Positions 18,821 through 25,663 of a stretch of DNA of 64,000 nucleotides are shown here, one piece after another (the stretch's first letter is position 1; every line of letters starts with the position of its first letter). The stretch covers positions 2,386,501 through 2,450,500 of the forward strand of contig NZ_CP022219.1 in assembly GCF_004114915.1 (NCBI RefSeq), written 5' to 3'. Below the pieces are notes generated by a model. That model was not told the DNA's origin, did not search any database, and saw only the letters and a list, made by a program, of their open reading frames with translations. A program made the translations under genes and the position numbers. The DNA comes from Bradyrhizobium guangxiense (lineage in GTDB: Bacteria; Pseudomonadota; Alphaproteobacteria; Rhizobiales; Xanthobacteraceae).

Positions 18821-19753
18821 CTACCGCCACCGCCTGTGCAGCCACAGCCATTGCTCGGGATGCTCGCGCACCCAGCTTTCCACCACGTTGGTGATCGCCT
18901 GTGTCGTGCCCTGGATGTCGATCTTGCCCTCGGCGTCGCGCACCGGCGGAATTTCCTCCGTCAGCTCGGCGCGGAAGCGAAAGCCCGGCAGGCGGATGAT
19001 GCGCACGCCGTGGATCGGGCATTCGACCTGGCGCAAGAGGCGCGCCAGCATCGGGTTGGCGCGGGTCTTGCGGCCGAAGAAAGTGACCTCGACGCCGCCG
19101 GTCAGGTACTGATCGATCAGCATGGCGACGTGCTTGCCATCCTTCAGCGCCTGGGCGAGCCGCAGCGGCGCCTCGCGGCCGGCCGGGATCAGCGTGCCCA
19201 TATTGACTTGGCGCATCTCCTGAATGATGCGATCGGCTGAGGCGATGTTCGGCCGGCGATAGAGGATCGCGGCGTCCAGCCCGTGCGCGACGGCGGCGAG
19301 AGCCGGCAATTCCCAATTGGCGAGATGCGCGGCGAAGATCAGCGCCGGCTTGCCGTCGTCGCGGATCTGGTCGAACAGCTCGATGCTGCGCTGGGGCAGC
19401 TCGATGCGGCTCTTCTCCGGATGCTCGCGATCATAGTCCCAGACGTGGTCCATGTGGGCGAATTCGGCGCCGACGCGGCCGAGATTGTCCCACACGCCCA
19501 TCAGGATCTGTTCGATCTCCTCCGGCGACTTCTCGGGAAAGGCGGCGGTGAGATTGGCGCGGCCGATGCGGTGCTCGCGCAGGCGCGGGCCGATCGTCCT
19601 GGTGACGCGCGCGAAGAAATCCGAGGTCTTGATTGGATCGAAATAGCGCGTGGTGCGCAGCATGCCGACAGTGGCGGCGCCGATCAGGCCTCCGCTGATC
19701 GATTTGGCTGCATTCCGCGCGCGAATCTTCGTGCCGAGAGAGATCAGCGCCAT
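18821..19753 (-). CDS. lpxXL: Lipid A very-long-chain acyltransferase, LpxXL-like (HtrB/LpxL family)
   Basis: A 310-residue lysophospholipid/lauroyl acyltransferase family protein. The catalytic HxxNWE motif is seen as AAHLANWEL at about residue 145. A membrane-anchoring N-terminus and the conserved LIDQYLTGGVEVTFFGRK segment follow. In Rhizobiales the LpxXL branch attaches a 27-hydroxyoctacosanoate-type acyl chain to lipid A, using AcpXL as donor. Here the assignment rests on the position at the end of the acpXL-fabZ-fabF-fabF block, 8 bases after fabF. By family alone it could be any secondary acyltransferase. Confidence 0.85.
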   Translation of the reverse strand: MALISLGTKIRARNAAKSISGGLIGAATVGMLRTTRYFDPIKTSDFFARVTRTIGPRLREHRIGRANLTAAFPEKSPEEIEQILMGVWDNLGRVGAEFAHMDHVWDYDREHPEKSRIELPQRSIELFDQIRDDGKPALIFAAHLANWELPALAAVAHGLDAAILYRRPNIASADRIIQEMRQVNMGTLIPAGREAPLRLAQALKDGKHVAMLIDQYLTGGVEVTFFGRKTRANPMLARLLRQVECPIHGVRIIRLPGFRFRAELTEEIPPVRDAEGKIDIQGTTQAITNVVESWVREHPEQWLWLHRRWR

Positions 19754-19761
19754 ACGCCCGG

Positions 19762-21039
19762 TCAGGCCGGTTCGCGGGTCAGGATCAGCGAGGCGTTCTG
19801 GCCGCCGAAGCCGAACGAGTTCGACATCACCGCGGTGACGCGGGCATCGCGCGCCTTGTTGCCGACCACGTTGAACAGGATCGTGGGATCCGGAGTCTCG
19901 TAATTGATCGTCGGCGGGATGCGCTGATGCTCGAGCGTGAGCAGCGAGAAGATCGCCTCGACCGCGCCGGCCGCCGAGATGGTATGGCCGACCATCGACT
20001 TGTTGGAGGTGACCGGAATCTTCTGCGCGAGCTCGCCGAACACGGCCGATGTCGTATTGAACTCCATCTTGTCGTTCTCGGGCGTCGCGGTGCCGTGCGC
20101 GTTGATGTGGTCGATCTGGTCAGGCGTCATGCCGGCGTCGGCCAGCGTCTTGTTCATGCAGCCGATGATCGGCTTGCCATCGGGCGAGGAGCGGGTGCGA
20201 TGGAACGAATCGGTGAGCTCGCCGCAGCCGGCGATCACGCCGAGGATCTTTGCGCCGCGCGCGGTCGCTGCTTCATAGCTCTCCAGCACCAGCGCGCCGG
20301 CGCCTTCGGCCATGACGAAGCCGTCGCGATTTTTGGAGAAGGGGCGGGAGGCCGCCTGCGGCGGATCGTTCTGGGTCGACAGCGCAGAGAGAAGCGAGAA
20401 GCGCACCAGCGCTTCCGGATTCACGGTGCCGTCGGTCGCGACGCACAGGGCGGCATCGGTCTCGCCGCGGCGGATCGCCTCGACGCCGAGCTGGATCGAG
20501 GTGGCTCCGGACGCGCAGGCCGTCGACAGCGAGATCGGCGAACCCTTGGTGCCGAAGGTCTCGGCGAGATGCGCGGCCACCGAGCCGAACATGAAGCGGT
20601 GATGATAGGCGCTGTACTTGCCGCCGCCGGAAATGCGCAGCAAATCGTCATAGGTGAAGTCCGGCTTGCCGACGGCGCGGCCGAGCTCGCGGCGCTGCGG
20701 CCATTCCACCTCGACCGGCGCAACCGCCAGGAAGAGGGGGCCCGGGAAATCGGCCTTGGCGCCGATGCCGGCCTGCTCCAGCGCTTCCTGCGTCACCAGC
20801 TCGGCCATCCGTTCGGACAGGCCGGTGGACGAGAACGGATCGACGCTGACGAAATCGACGGTGCCGGCCATCGTGGTCTTCAGGCCGTCGACCGGAAAGC
20901 GCGTGATGGTGCGGATGCCGGATTCGCCGGCGACGAGCTTCGCCCAATTGTCGGCCTTGCCGGCACCGAGCGAGGTCATGATGCCCATGCCGGTGACGAC
21001 GACGACGGGGCGCCCGAATTTGTCGCGTGGTGCAGTCAT
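19762..21039 (-). CDS. Beta-ketoacyl-ACP synthase II for very-long-chain fatty acid (FabF1XL-like)
   Basis: A 425-residue condensing enzyme with the full Cys-His-His triad: Cys175 in STACASGAT, His315 in NAHGTATPEND and His352 in SMVGHTISAAG. It elongates acyl chains on the dedicated carrier AcpXL. It lies 51 bases downstream of a second, degenerate ketosynthase and upstream of lpxXL on the minus strand. Conserved C-terminal NSFGFGGQNASLIL is present. The role in lipid A acyl-chain elongation is drawn from the conserved rhizobial gene order. Confidence 0.9.
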   Translation of the reverse strand: MTAPRDKFGRPVVVVTGMGIMTSLGAGKADNWAKLVAGESGIRTITRFPVDGLKTTMAGTVDFVSVDPFSSTGLSERMAELVTQEALEQAGIGAKADFPGPLFLAVAPVEVEWPQRRELGRAVGKPDFTYDDLLRISGGGKYSAYHHRFMFGSVAAHLAETFGTKGSPISLSTACASGATSIQLGVEAIRRGETDAALCVATDGTVNPEALVRFSLLSALSTQNDPPQAASRPFSKNRDGFVMAEGAGALVLESYEAATARGAKILGVIAGCGELTDSFHRTRSSPDGKPIIGCMNKTLADAGMTPDQIDHINAHGTATPENDKMEFNTTSAVFGELAQKIPVTSNKSMVGHTISAAGAVEAIFSLLTLEHQRIPPTINYETPDPTILFNVVGNKARDARVTAVMSNSFGFGGQNASLILTREPA

Positions 21040-21090
21040 GTCGATCCCCCGATAGAGCTAGAGCGTCATCCGGCCAAAGCGCGCCGCGCC

Positions 21091-22296
21091 TCAGCCGACA
21101 GCTTCGACCAGCGCCATGCCTTCGCCGCGCCAGTGTCCGGCCCCCACCACCACAATCTGGGTGGGCGCCCCCTGCATTTCAATCTCGGTCCCCGTGGAAT
21201 CGTTCGGCGGGAACAGCGCGCCACGCGAAATCGACAACGCGGCGAGCGCGAGGCCGAGCGGGAATTGCGTTTCCATGGTGTGACCGAACATCGTGCCGGT
21301 CGAGCGCACCGGGAAATCGGCATGGCCTTTCAGGAAGCCCCGCTCTTCCGAGGTCGCCGGCTCCGCGCCGGTCGCGCCCGTGATGATCGCGCCCTTGCCC
21401 TCGCGCTTGGGCAGCTTGGCCCACAGCTGCTCCAGCGTTGCGGCCATATCGCCGGGCTGCTTGCGCCGGGCGAGGTCGGCAACGACGCTGGTGAGCTTCG
21501 CGAACGGCTTGGCACCGCGCGCCTCGGCATGCGCCTTCGATTCCAGCACCAGGAACGCGCCGGCCGAGCCGAGCGCGAAGCCGGCGTGGTCCTTGCGCGC
21601 CCATACCGGAGCGAACTTGTCCTTGAGGTTGAAGTCGCCGAATTCATAGAGGACCATCAGGTCCTTGCGCTCGCCATTATGCGGGCCGCCGACGAGGGCG
21701 ATGTCGCTCTCGCCCGAGGCGATGCGCGCCAGTGCAATGCGCGCAGCGTCGGCGCCGGCCACTTCCTCGCCCATGAAGGTGCGCGAGGTGCCGCCAAGGC
21801 CGTGCACGATGGCGATGTTGCCGGCGAGCAGGTTGGAGAGCTGCGCCAGGAACAAGGTGGGGCGCAGATCGCTCATCAGCCGTTCGTTGAGGAAGCCGGG
21901 CGCGTTCGCCCCCTTGGCCTCGGCCGTCAGGACGCCGGTGTCGACGTTGAGATCGCGCTCGCCGCCGCCAGCGGCGACCACCATGTCGATCTTCGACAGG
22001 ATGTCCTTGTTGCCCTTGATCCCGGCCGAGTCGAGCGCGAGGCCCGCGGCATAGGTGCCGATGCGCTGCCAGGCTTCCATCTGACGCTGGTCGCCCTTTT
22101 TCGGAATCTGGGCGTCGAAGCTGACCGGCATCAGGGGATGCACGATGTAGGGCGCAAAACCCTTCTCATCGACGTTGATGCGCTTGTCCTGAAGCGCGGC
22201 CCAGTTGGCCTCGAGGCCCTCACCCAGCGAAGTCGCGAGTCCAATGCCGGTGATCCAGACTTCCGTCTGGCCGGGCTTCGAAGCTGTGTCAGTCAT
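21091..22296 (-). CDS. Ketosynthase-like protein lacking the catalytic cysteine (FabF2XL position)
   Basis: A 401-residue thiolase-fold protein in the second fabF position of the lipid A long-chain block. The fold marks are visible (VWITGIGLATSLGEG at the start, MFGHTMETQFPLGLALAAL near residue 336). The whole protein contains no cysteine, and where FabF has its nucleophile this protein reads GLGGTSRTFMGEE (about 166-178). The first catalytic histidine motif (AHGTxTxxND) is also missing, replaced by TGATGAEPATSEERG; only the second, His339, remains. It resembles a chain-length-factor-like partner of the intact ketosynthase. Its ATG overlaps the fabZ stop. Confidence 0.85.
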   Translation of the reverse strand: MTDTASKPGQTEVWITGIGLATSLGEGLEANWAALQDKRINVDEKGFAPYIVHPLMPVSFDAQIPKKGDQRQMEAWQRIGTYAAGLALDSAGIKGNKDILSKIDMVVAAGGGERDLNVDTGVLTAEAKGANAPGFLNERLMSDLRPTLFLAQLSNLLAGNIAIVHGLGGTSRTFMGEEVAGADAARIALARIASGESDIALVGGPHNGERKDLMVLYEFGDFNLKDKFAPVWARKDHAGFALGSAGAFLVLESKAHAEARGAKPFAKLTSVVADLARRKQPGDMAATLEQLWAKLPKREGKGAIITGATGAEPATSEERGFLKGHADFPVRSTGTMFGHTMETQFPLGLALAALSISRGALFPPNDSTGTEIEMQGAPTQIVVVGAGHWRGEGMALVEAVG

Positions 22297-22763
22297 GGTG
22301 ATACGACCTGTTGCGGAAAGCCGACGCGTTCGGCGACCTTCGCCATGTATCCGCGCATGTCCGCATTGGGGAAGGGGATCAGCGTGAAGGTGAGCGCGGA
22401 ATTGGCGCGCAGCTTGCCGCCGACTCTGATCTTGGCTTCGGTCATGGCATAGCCCGAGCCCTCATGGACGAGGCTCGCCTCGATGCTCATGAGATCGCCG
22501 GGGAAGACCGAGCCGCGGACCTTGGCCTCCTTCACGGCGGCGAGAATCGGCATGCGCTCGAACTTGAACACGCCGAGCTGGAGCCAGCCCGAGGCCTGCG
22601 CCATCGATTCGATCAGGAGCACGCCGGGCATCAAGGGGTAACCCGGGAAGTGCCCCTCGAAGATGGTGCTTTCCTTCGGGACCTGGGCTTCGACGACGAT
22701 CGTCTTCTCGTCGACCTTGAGGTCGACGATGCGATCGATCATGTGGAAGTATTCGAGTTGCAT
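22293..22763 (-). CDS. 3-hydroxyacyl-ACP dehydratase, FabZ-type, of the lipid A long-chain block
   Basis: A 156-residue hot-dog fold dehydratase. The catalytic histidine is His38 in EGHFPGYPLMPGV and the acid is Glu52 in LLIESMAQ. It removes water from 3-hydroxyacyl chains during very-long-chain elongation on AcpXL. ATG 22763 (MQLEYFHMID) was preferred because a longer reading would overlap acpXL. It starts 10 bases after the acpXL stop and overlaps the next fabF by 4 bases, so the block is translationally coupled. Confidence 0.9.
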   Translation of the reverse strand: MQLEYFHMIDRIVDLKVDEKTIVVEAQVPKESTIFEGHFPGYPLMPGVLLIESMAQASGWLQLGVFKFERMPILAAVKEAKVRGSVFPGDLMSIEASLVHEGSGYAMTEAKIRVGGKLRANSALTFTLIPFPNADMRGYMAKVAERVGFPQQVVSP

Positions 22764-22773
22764 GACCGCGCGC

Positions 22774-23061
22774 TTAGGCGCTCGCGCCCTTGGCCGCAAC
22801 CAGTTCGTCGATGCGGGCGCACAGATTCTTCAGCACGAAATACTGCTCGGTGGTCGCCTTGCCGTCGTTGACCTCCTGGGTCCACTTTTCCAGCGGTAGC
22901 TTGATGCCGAACTGCTTGTCGATCGCGAACGCGATGTCCAGGAAATCGAGGCTGTCGATGCCGAGATCGTCGATGGCATGGCTATCCGGCGTGATCGTGT
23001 CGCGCGGGATGTCGCAGGTTTCAGCGATGATCGTGGCGACCTGATCGAATGTGGAAGACAT
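22774..23061 (-). CDS. acpXL: Acyl carrier protein AcpXL for very-long-chain lipid A fatty acid
   Basis: A 95-residue acyl carrier protein, longer than the usual 78 and typical of AcpXL. The 4'-phosphopantetheine serine is Ser37 in [15 protein letters not shown]. The extended C-terminal helix ([22 protein letters not shown]) is the usual difference from housekeeping AcpP. It is the first gene of a five-gene minus-strand operon leading to lpxXL. A GTG immediately before the ATG is a less likely start. The upstream 220 bases should carry the promoter; no motif is called there. Confidence 0.93.
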   Translation of the reverse strand: MSSTFDQVATIIAETCDIPRDTITPDSHAIDDLGIDSLDFLDIAFAIDKQFGIKLPLEKWTQEVNDGKATTEQYFVLKNLCARIDELVAAKGASA

Positions 23062-23283
23062 CACTAAGCCTTTGATATATTGCGGGTATTTGTCAGATTT
23101 TCCAGAGTGGCACGGTGGGTGGGCATCGCGCCCCTGATGACGCCCTCAAACCCCCCTCTGGCCGGGTCGAAAGCCCGTATATCGGAGCGCCGCCCTGAGT
23201 TCAATGGAGCCGGGCCGGCAGGGAGATCGGGCTGGGGATGCCCCGCCTGAGCCGCTTCCGCCGCGGGCCGCGGCGGATCGGAC

Positions 23284-23625
23284 CTAGATATGCGGCGTTG
23301 TGATCTTGACGCAGTCGCGGCGGCCCATCAGCACGCAATCCTGGGTCCGGCGCAGATCCGCAATGCTGACCGCGAGCCAAATTCCGATGGCGGTCAGGGC
23401 GATGGTGAAGGCCAGCGCCGCGATGTTGGCGAGCATGCGGTGACGGAAATGGTCCGGCTCGCTGCGAGGCTGCTCATAGCGTGACAGGTCGAGCGGTTCG
23501 GGCGCAGCGCGCAACGGCTGCACTGTACCGTTGCCGCGGTGGACCTTCGGGGCGGACGAGGTGCGCGGCCTGAACTGGAGCACCCGGTGCTCGTCGTCAG
23601 AGCTTATGGGCCGCTGGTTATTCAT
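23284..23625 (-). CDS. Single-pass membrane protein of unknown function
   Basis: A 113-residue protein with a long polar N-terminus of about 65 residues (rich in R, P, S and E). One membrane helix (MLANIAALAFTIALTAIGIWLAVSI) follows, then a short tail with two cysteines in DCVLMGRRDC. The arrangement predicts the two cysteines on the outer face, where they could form a disulfide. No family is recognised. It is transcribed in the same direction as the acpXL operon but separated by 222 bases. Confidence 0.6.
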   Translation of the reverse strand: MNNQRPISSDDEHRVLQFRPRTSSAPKVHRGNGTVQPLRAAPEPLDLSRYEQPRSEPDHFRHRMLANIAALAFTIALTAIGIWLAVSIADLRRTQDCVLMGRRDCVKITTPHI

Positions 23626-23964
23626 GGGGCGGGGAACACTCCGAAGCAGCGATTTTAGATAGCATACGTGATGAACGCGTTGCAGAAAATCTTTTCAATG
23701 CCCGCGTGTATTCGGAGCGCGCACTATTTGTGCGCGGGTTGGCGTGCAACGATCGCGGAACGGCCGTCATGTCGGCGGCAGGGCGCGGGGCGCTGCGCTG
23801 CAATAACCGGCATGGCGAGACCGCGAGACTTCACGCCTTCGTTCCCGTCAACATCGGCTTGTGATCTCGACGCCCTTCCGAACACGTTTTGCCGCCGCAG
23901 GGCCCATGTCATAGTCGGGGGGAACCCGAACCGTCAGTTGCATCCATGCGAGGGCCTTTCGACC
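23626..23964. other. 339-base gene-free stretch with one hairpin
   Basis: The only structure noted is a perfect hairpin CGCGCAC-TATTT-GTGCGCG at 23718-23736, without a T-run. Reading frames extending the ParB-like gene upstream through this stretch have no credible start or family similarity. It presumably holds the divergent promoters of the membrane protein and the ParB-like gene. Confidence 0.4.
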
Positions 23965-24594
23965 ATGACCACGACCAACGCGCGCGAGCCGAGAGTGCAT
24001 CCGGTCCCGATCCTGTCGCTCCGGCCGACGCAGATGACGGTCGGCATGCGCGAGGTCAAGGAGAAGCGCAAGCGCTGGCGCGAGCATGGCAGGAAGAAGC
24101 AGGCCGATCTGCTCGGCAAGCACATGATCCCGGTCGTCTACGGTCCGGACGCACGCTATTACGTGATCGACCATCATCATCTCGGCCGCGCGCTGCACGA
24201 CGAAGGTGTCGAGGAGGTGCTGGTGACCGTCGTCGGCGACCTCCGCATGGTCGAGCGCGAGGCGTTCTGGGGCGTGATGGACAACAAGCGCTGGGTCTAC
24301 CCTTACGACGCCAAGGGTGAGCGGAGGTCGTTCCGCGATCTGCCGAAATCGGTCGCCGATCTCAAGGACGATCCGTTCCGCAGCCTTGCCGGCGAATTGC
24401 GCCGCATGGGGGGCTTCGCCAAGGACACCACGCCGTTCTCCGAATTTCTGTGGGCTGACTTCCTGCGCCGAAAACTCTTGCGCAAGGTGGTGGAAGCCGA
24501 TTTCGACAAGGCGCTCGAGAAGGCGATGGCCGCGGCAAAAAGCAGGGATGCGATCTATCTGCCCGGCTGGTGCGGTCCGGAGGACGATGATTAG
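23965..24594 (+). CDS. ParB-like nuclease-domain protein (ParBc_2 type)
   Basis: A 209-residue protein. The stretch PVPILSLRPTQMTVGMREV followed by IPVVYGPDARYYVIDHHHLGRAL has the ParB/sulfiredoxin-like layout, where a binding or catalytic D-x-H-H replaces the GERR-type box. It belongs with the solitary ParBc_2 proteins rather than chromosome-partition ParB: there is no helix-turn-helix, no parA neighbour and no parS site seen. The C-terminal half is basic and helical. ATG 23965 marks where the conserved part begins. Function unknown. Confidence 0.7.
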   Translation: MTTTNAREPRVHPVPILSLRPTQMTVGMREVKEKRKRWREHGRKKQADLLGKHMIPVVYGPDARYYVIDHHHLGRALHDEGVEEVLVTVVGDLRMVEREAFWGVMDNKRWVYPYDAKGERRSFRDLPKSVADLKDDPFRSLAGELRRMGGFAKDTTPFSEFLWADFLRRKLLRKVVEADFDKALEKAMAAAKSRDAIYLPGWCGPEDDD

Positions 24595-24703
24595 GATTGT
24601 CGGGGGCCGCGCAGCGATATGGCCCCATCGGGCGGAAGGCCGTGAGATCTGAAGCGGCCGACGCTCGCTTCCATTCAGGCACGACCGTGCGCAGCCGCAG
24701 GCA

Positions 24704-24859
24704 TCAGTCGCGCTGGAAGATCCTGGCGCCGGGGTAGGCGCGGCGGGCGTAAGTGACCACCAGCGCGCGGTCCTGGGTGTCCAGGAAGGGCGTTCGGATC
24801 TGGCAGGATCCGACGATGAGGTGCCACAGGCCGTTGAGCTTCTGGATCACGATCTCCAT
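24704..24859 (-). CDS. 51-residue conserved-looking small protein
   Basis: The minus strand from ATG 24859 encodes MEIVIQKLNGLWHLIVGSC and continues to YPGARIFQRD before the stop. The composition is balanced, with alternating hydrophobic residues that look like a small beta-rich fold, unlike the arginine-rich shadow frames around it. It lies alone between the ParB-like gene and a 47-residue exported peptide. No function is recognised. Confidence 0.5.
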   Translation of the reverse strand: MEIVIQKLNGLWHLIVGSCQIRTPFLDTQDRALVVTYARRAYPGARIFQRD

Positions 24860-25117
24860 TTGAGTAGTCCTCGATCACTCCCATTCCAGCGAATGCTGCT
24901 TCGTCGCCGCAGTGTTTGGGATCGCGGTCGCGGGTGCGAAATTCCCAACACGGCCGCAAAACACGTCGACCCTTGTTAGTTGGTTACGAAATGCGCCCAG
25001 ATAAGCCGGATCTCATCACAGCCGCTTGAGCGAAATCAATTTCCGCCCCCATGAAACCGTCCTGAAACAAAGCCGTCCCATCTCTATGGGGTAGTCGAGC
25101 TCACACAGGAGGCGAAC

Positions 25118-25261
25118 ATGCGCCGTCTGGTTTTCGCAATTGCCTTGCTCGCGGTCGCTTCGGCGGGAATCTCGGCATCCTTTGCCGCGGTCCACCACGC
25201 CAAGACGTTGACGTTCGCGGAACGCTTTGCTCCGGCGCTCGAGTTGATGGCGAAGCGCTAG
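25118..25261 (+). CDS. 47-residue exported peptide
   Basis: A strong Shine-Dalgarno AGGAGG (25107-25112) stands 5 bases before an ATG. The product begins with a basic end and hydrophobic core (MRRLVFAIALLAVASAGISA) that reads as a signal peptide with possible cleavage near ASFAA. A mature part of about 22 residues follows (HHAKTLTFAERFAPALELM). It may be a small periplasmic peptide or a membrane-tethered one. No relative is recognised. The 234 bases after it, to 25495, hold nothing seen. Confidence 0.55.
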   Translation: MRRLVFAIALLAVASAGISASFAAVHHAKTLTFAERFAPALELMAKR

Positions 25262-25495
25262 CGGCACACGTCTCGCAGCCGTAAGCGATGCAGCGGCTGC
25301 TCGCTCCGACGCGGACATCACGTCGCACCTGTCGAGCGGCGATGGCGGAGACAGCCTTGACCTGTCGCAAACCTGCCTCGCCCTGAGCGGCTAACGTGTG
25401 CCTGCATGGTTGCAGAGACAGCGTTGCGCCCCGACGCCGAGGGCCAAGGCTCCAAGTCATGCAGATCAAGTCATGCAGATTTTGGAGGCACGGCC

Positions 25496-25663
25496 ATGAG
25501 CGTCATCTTTCGCATCCTCTTTGTCCTTGCCGGCGCGATCACGGCGCTGTTCGTCGCGCGTGACGCGCTGAATTTCACCATCATCCAGACCTTCGTCGCC
25601 GTCCTGCTCGTCACCGCCGTCGTCGGTGTCGGCAGCCTCTGGAGCCTGCGGCGAAAGTCGTGA
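25496..25663 (+). CDS. 55-residue membrane peptide coupled to the P-type ATPase
   Basis: ATG 25496 follows TGGAGG. The product has two hydrophobic segments, VIFRILFVLAGAITALFV and FTIIQTFVAVLLVTAVVGVGSLWSL, and a basic end RRKS. The stop overlaps the GTG start of the P-type ATPase (GTGA), so the two are translationally coupled and probably made in fixed ratio. A small hydrophobic subunit or regulator of the pump is an inference from coupling and topology. Confidence 0.65.
   Translation: MSVIFRILFVLAGAITALFVARDALNFTIIQTFVAVLLVTAVVGVGSLWSLRRKS

Noticed and set aside
19927..22452. An 841-residue open frame on the plus strand
   Set aside because: It lies antisense to the fabF-type genes, is rich in arginine and histidine, matches no family, and follows from high GC content; the minus-strand genes have catalytic motifs and tight operon spacing.
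23965..24594. ParB-like gene as a plasmid or chromosome partition locus
   Set aside because: No parA gene, no parS-like repeats and no helix-turn-helix domain.
24675..24959. A 94-residue minus frame
   Set aside because: Arg/Pro-rich without pattern; the 51-residue gene in another minus frame of the same DNA is far more protein-like.
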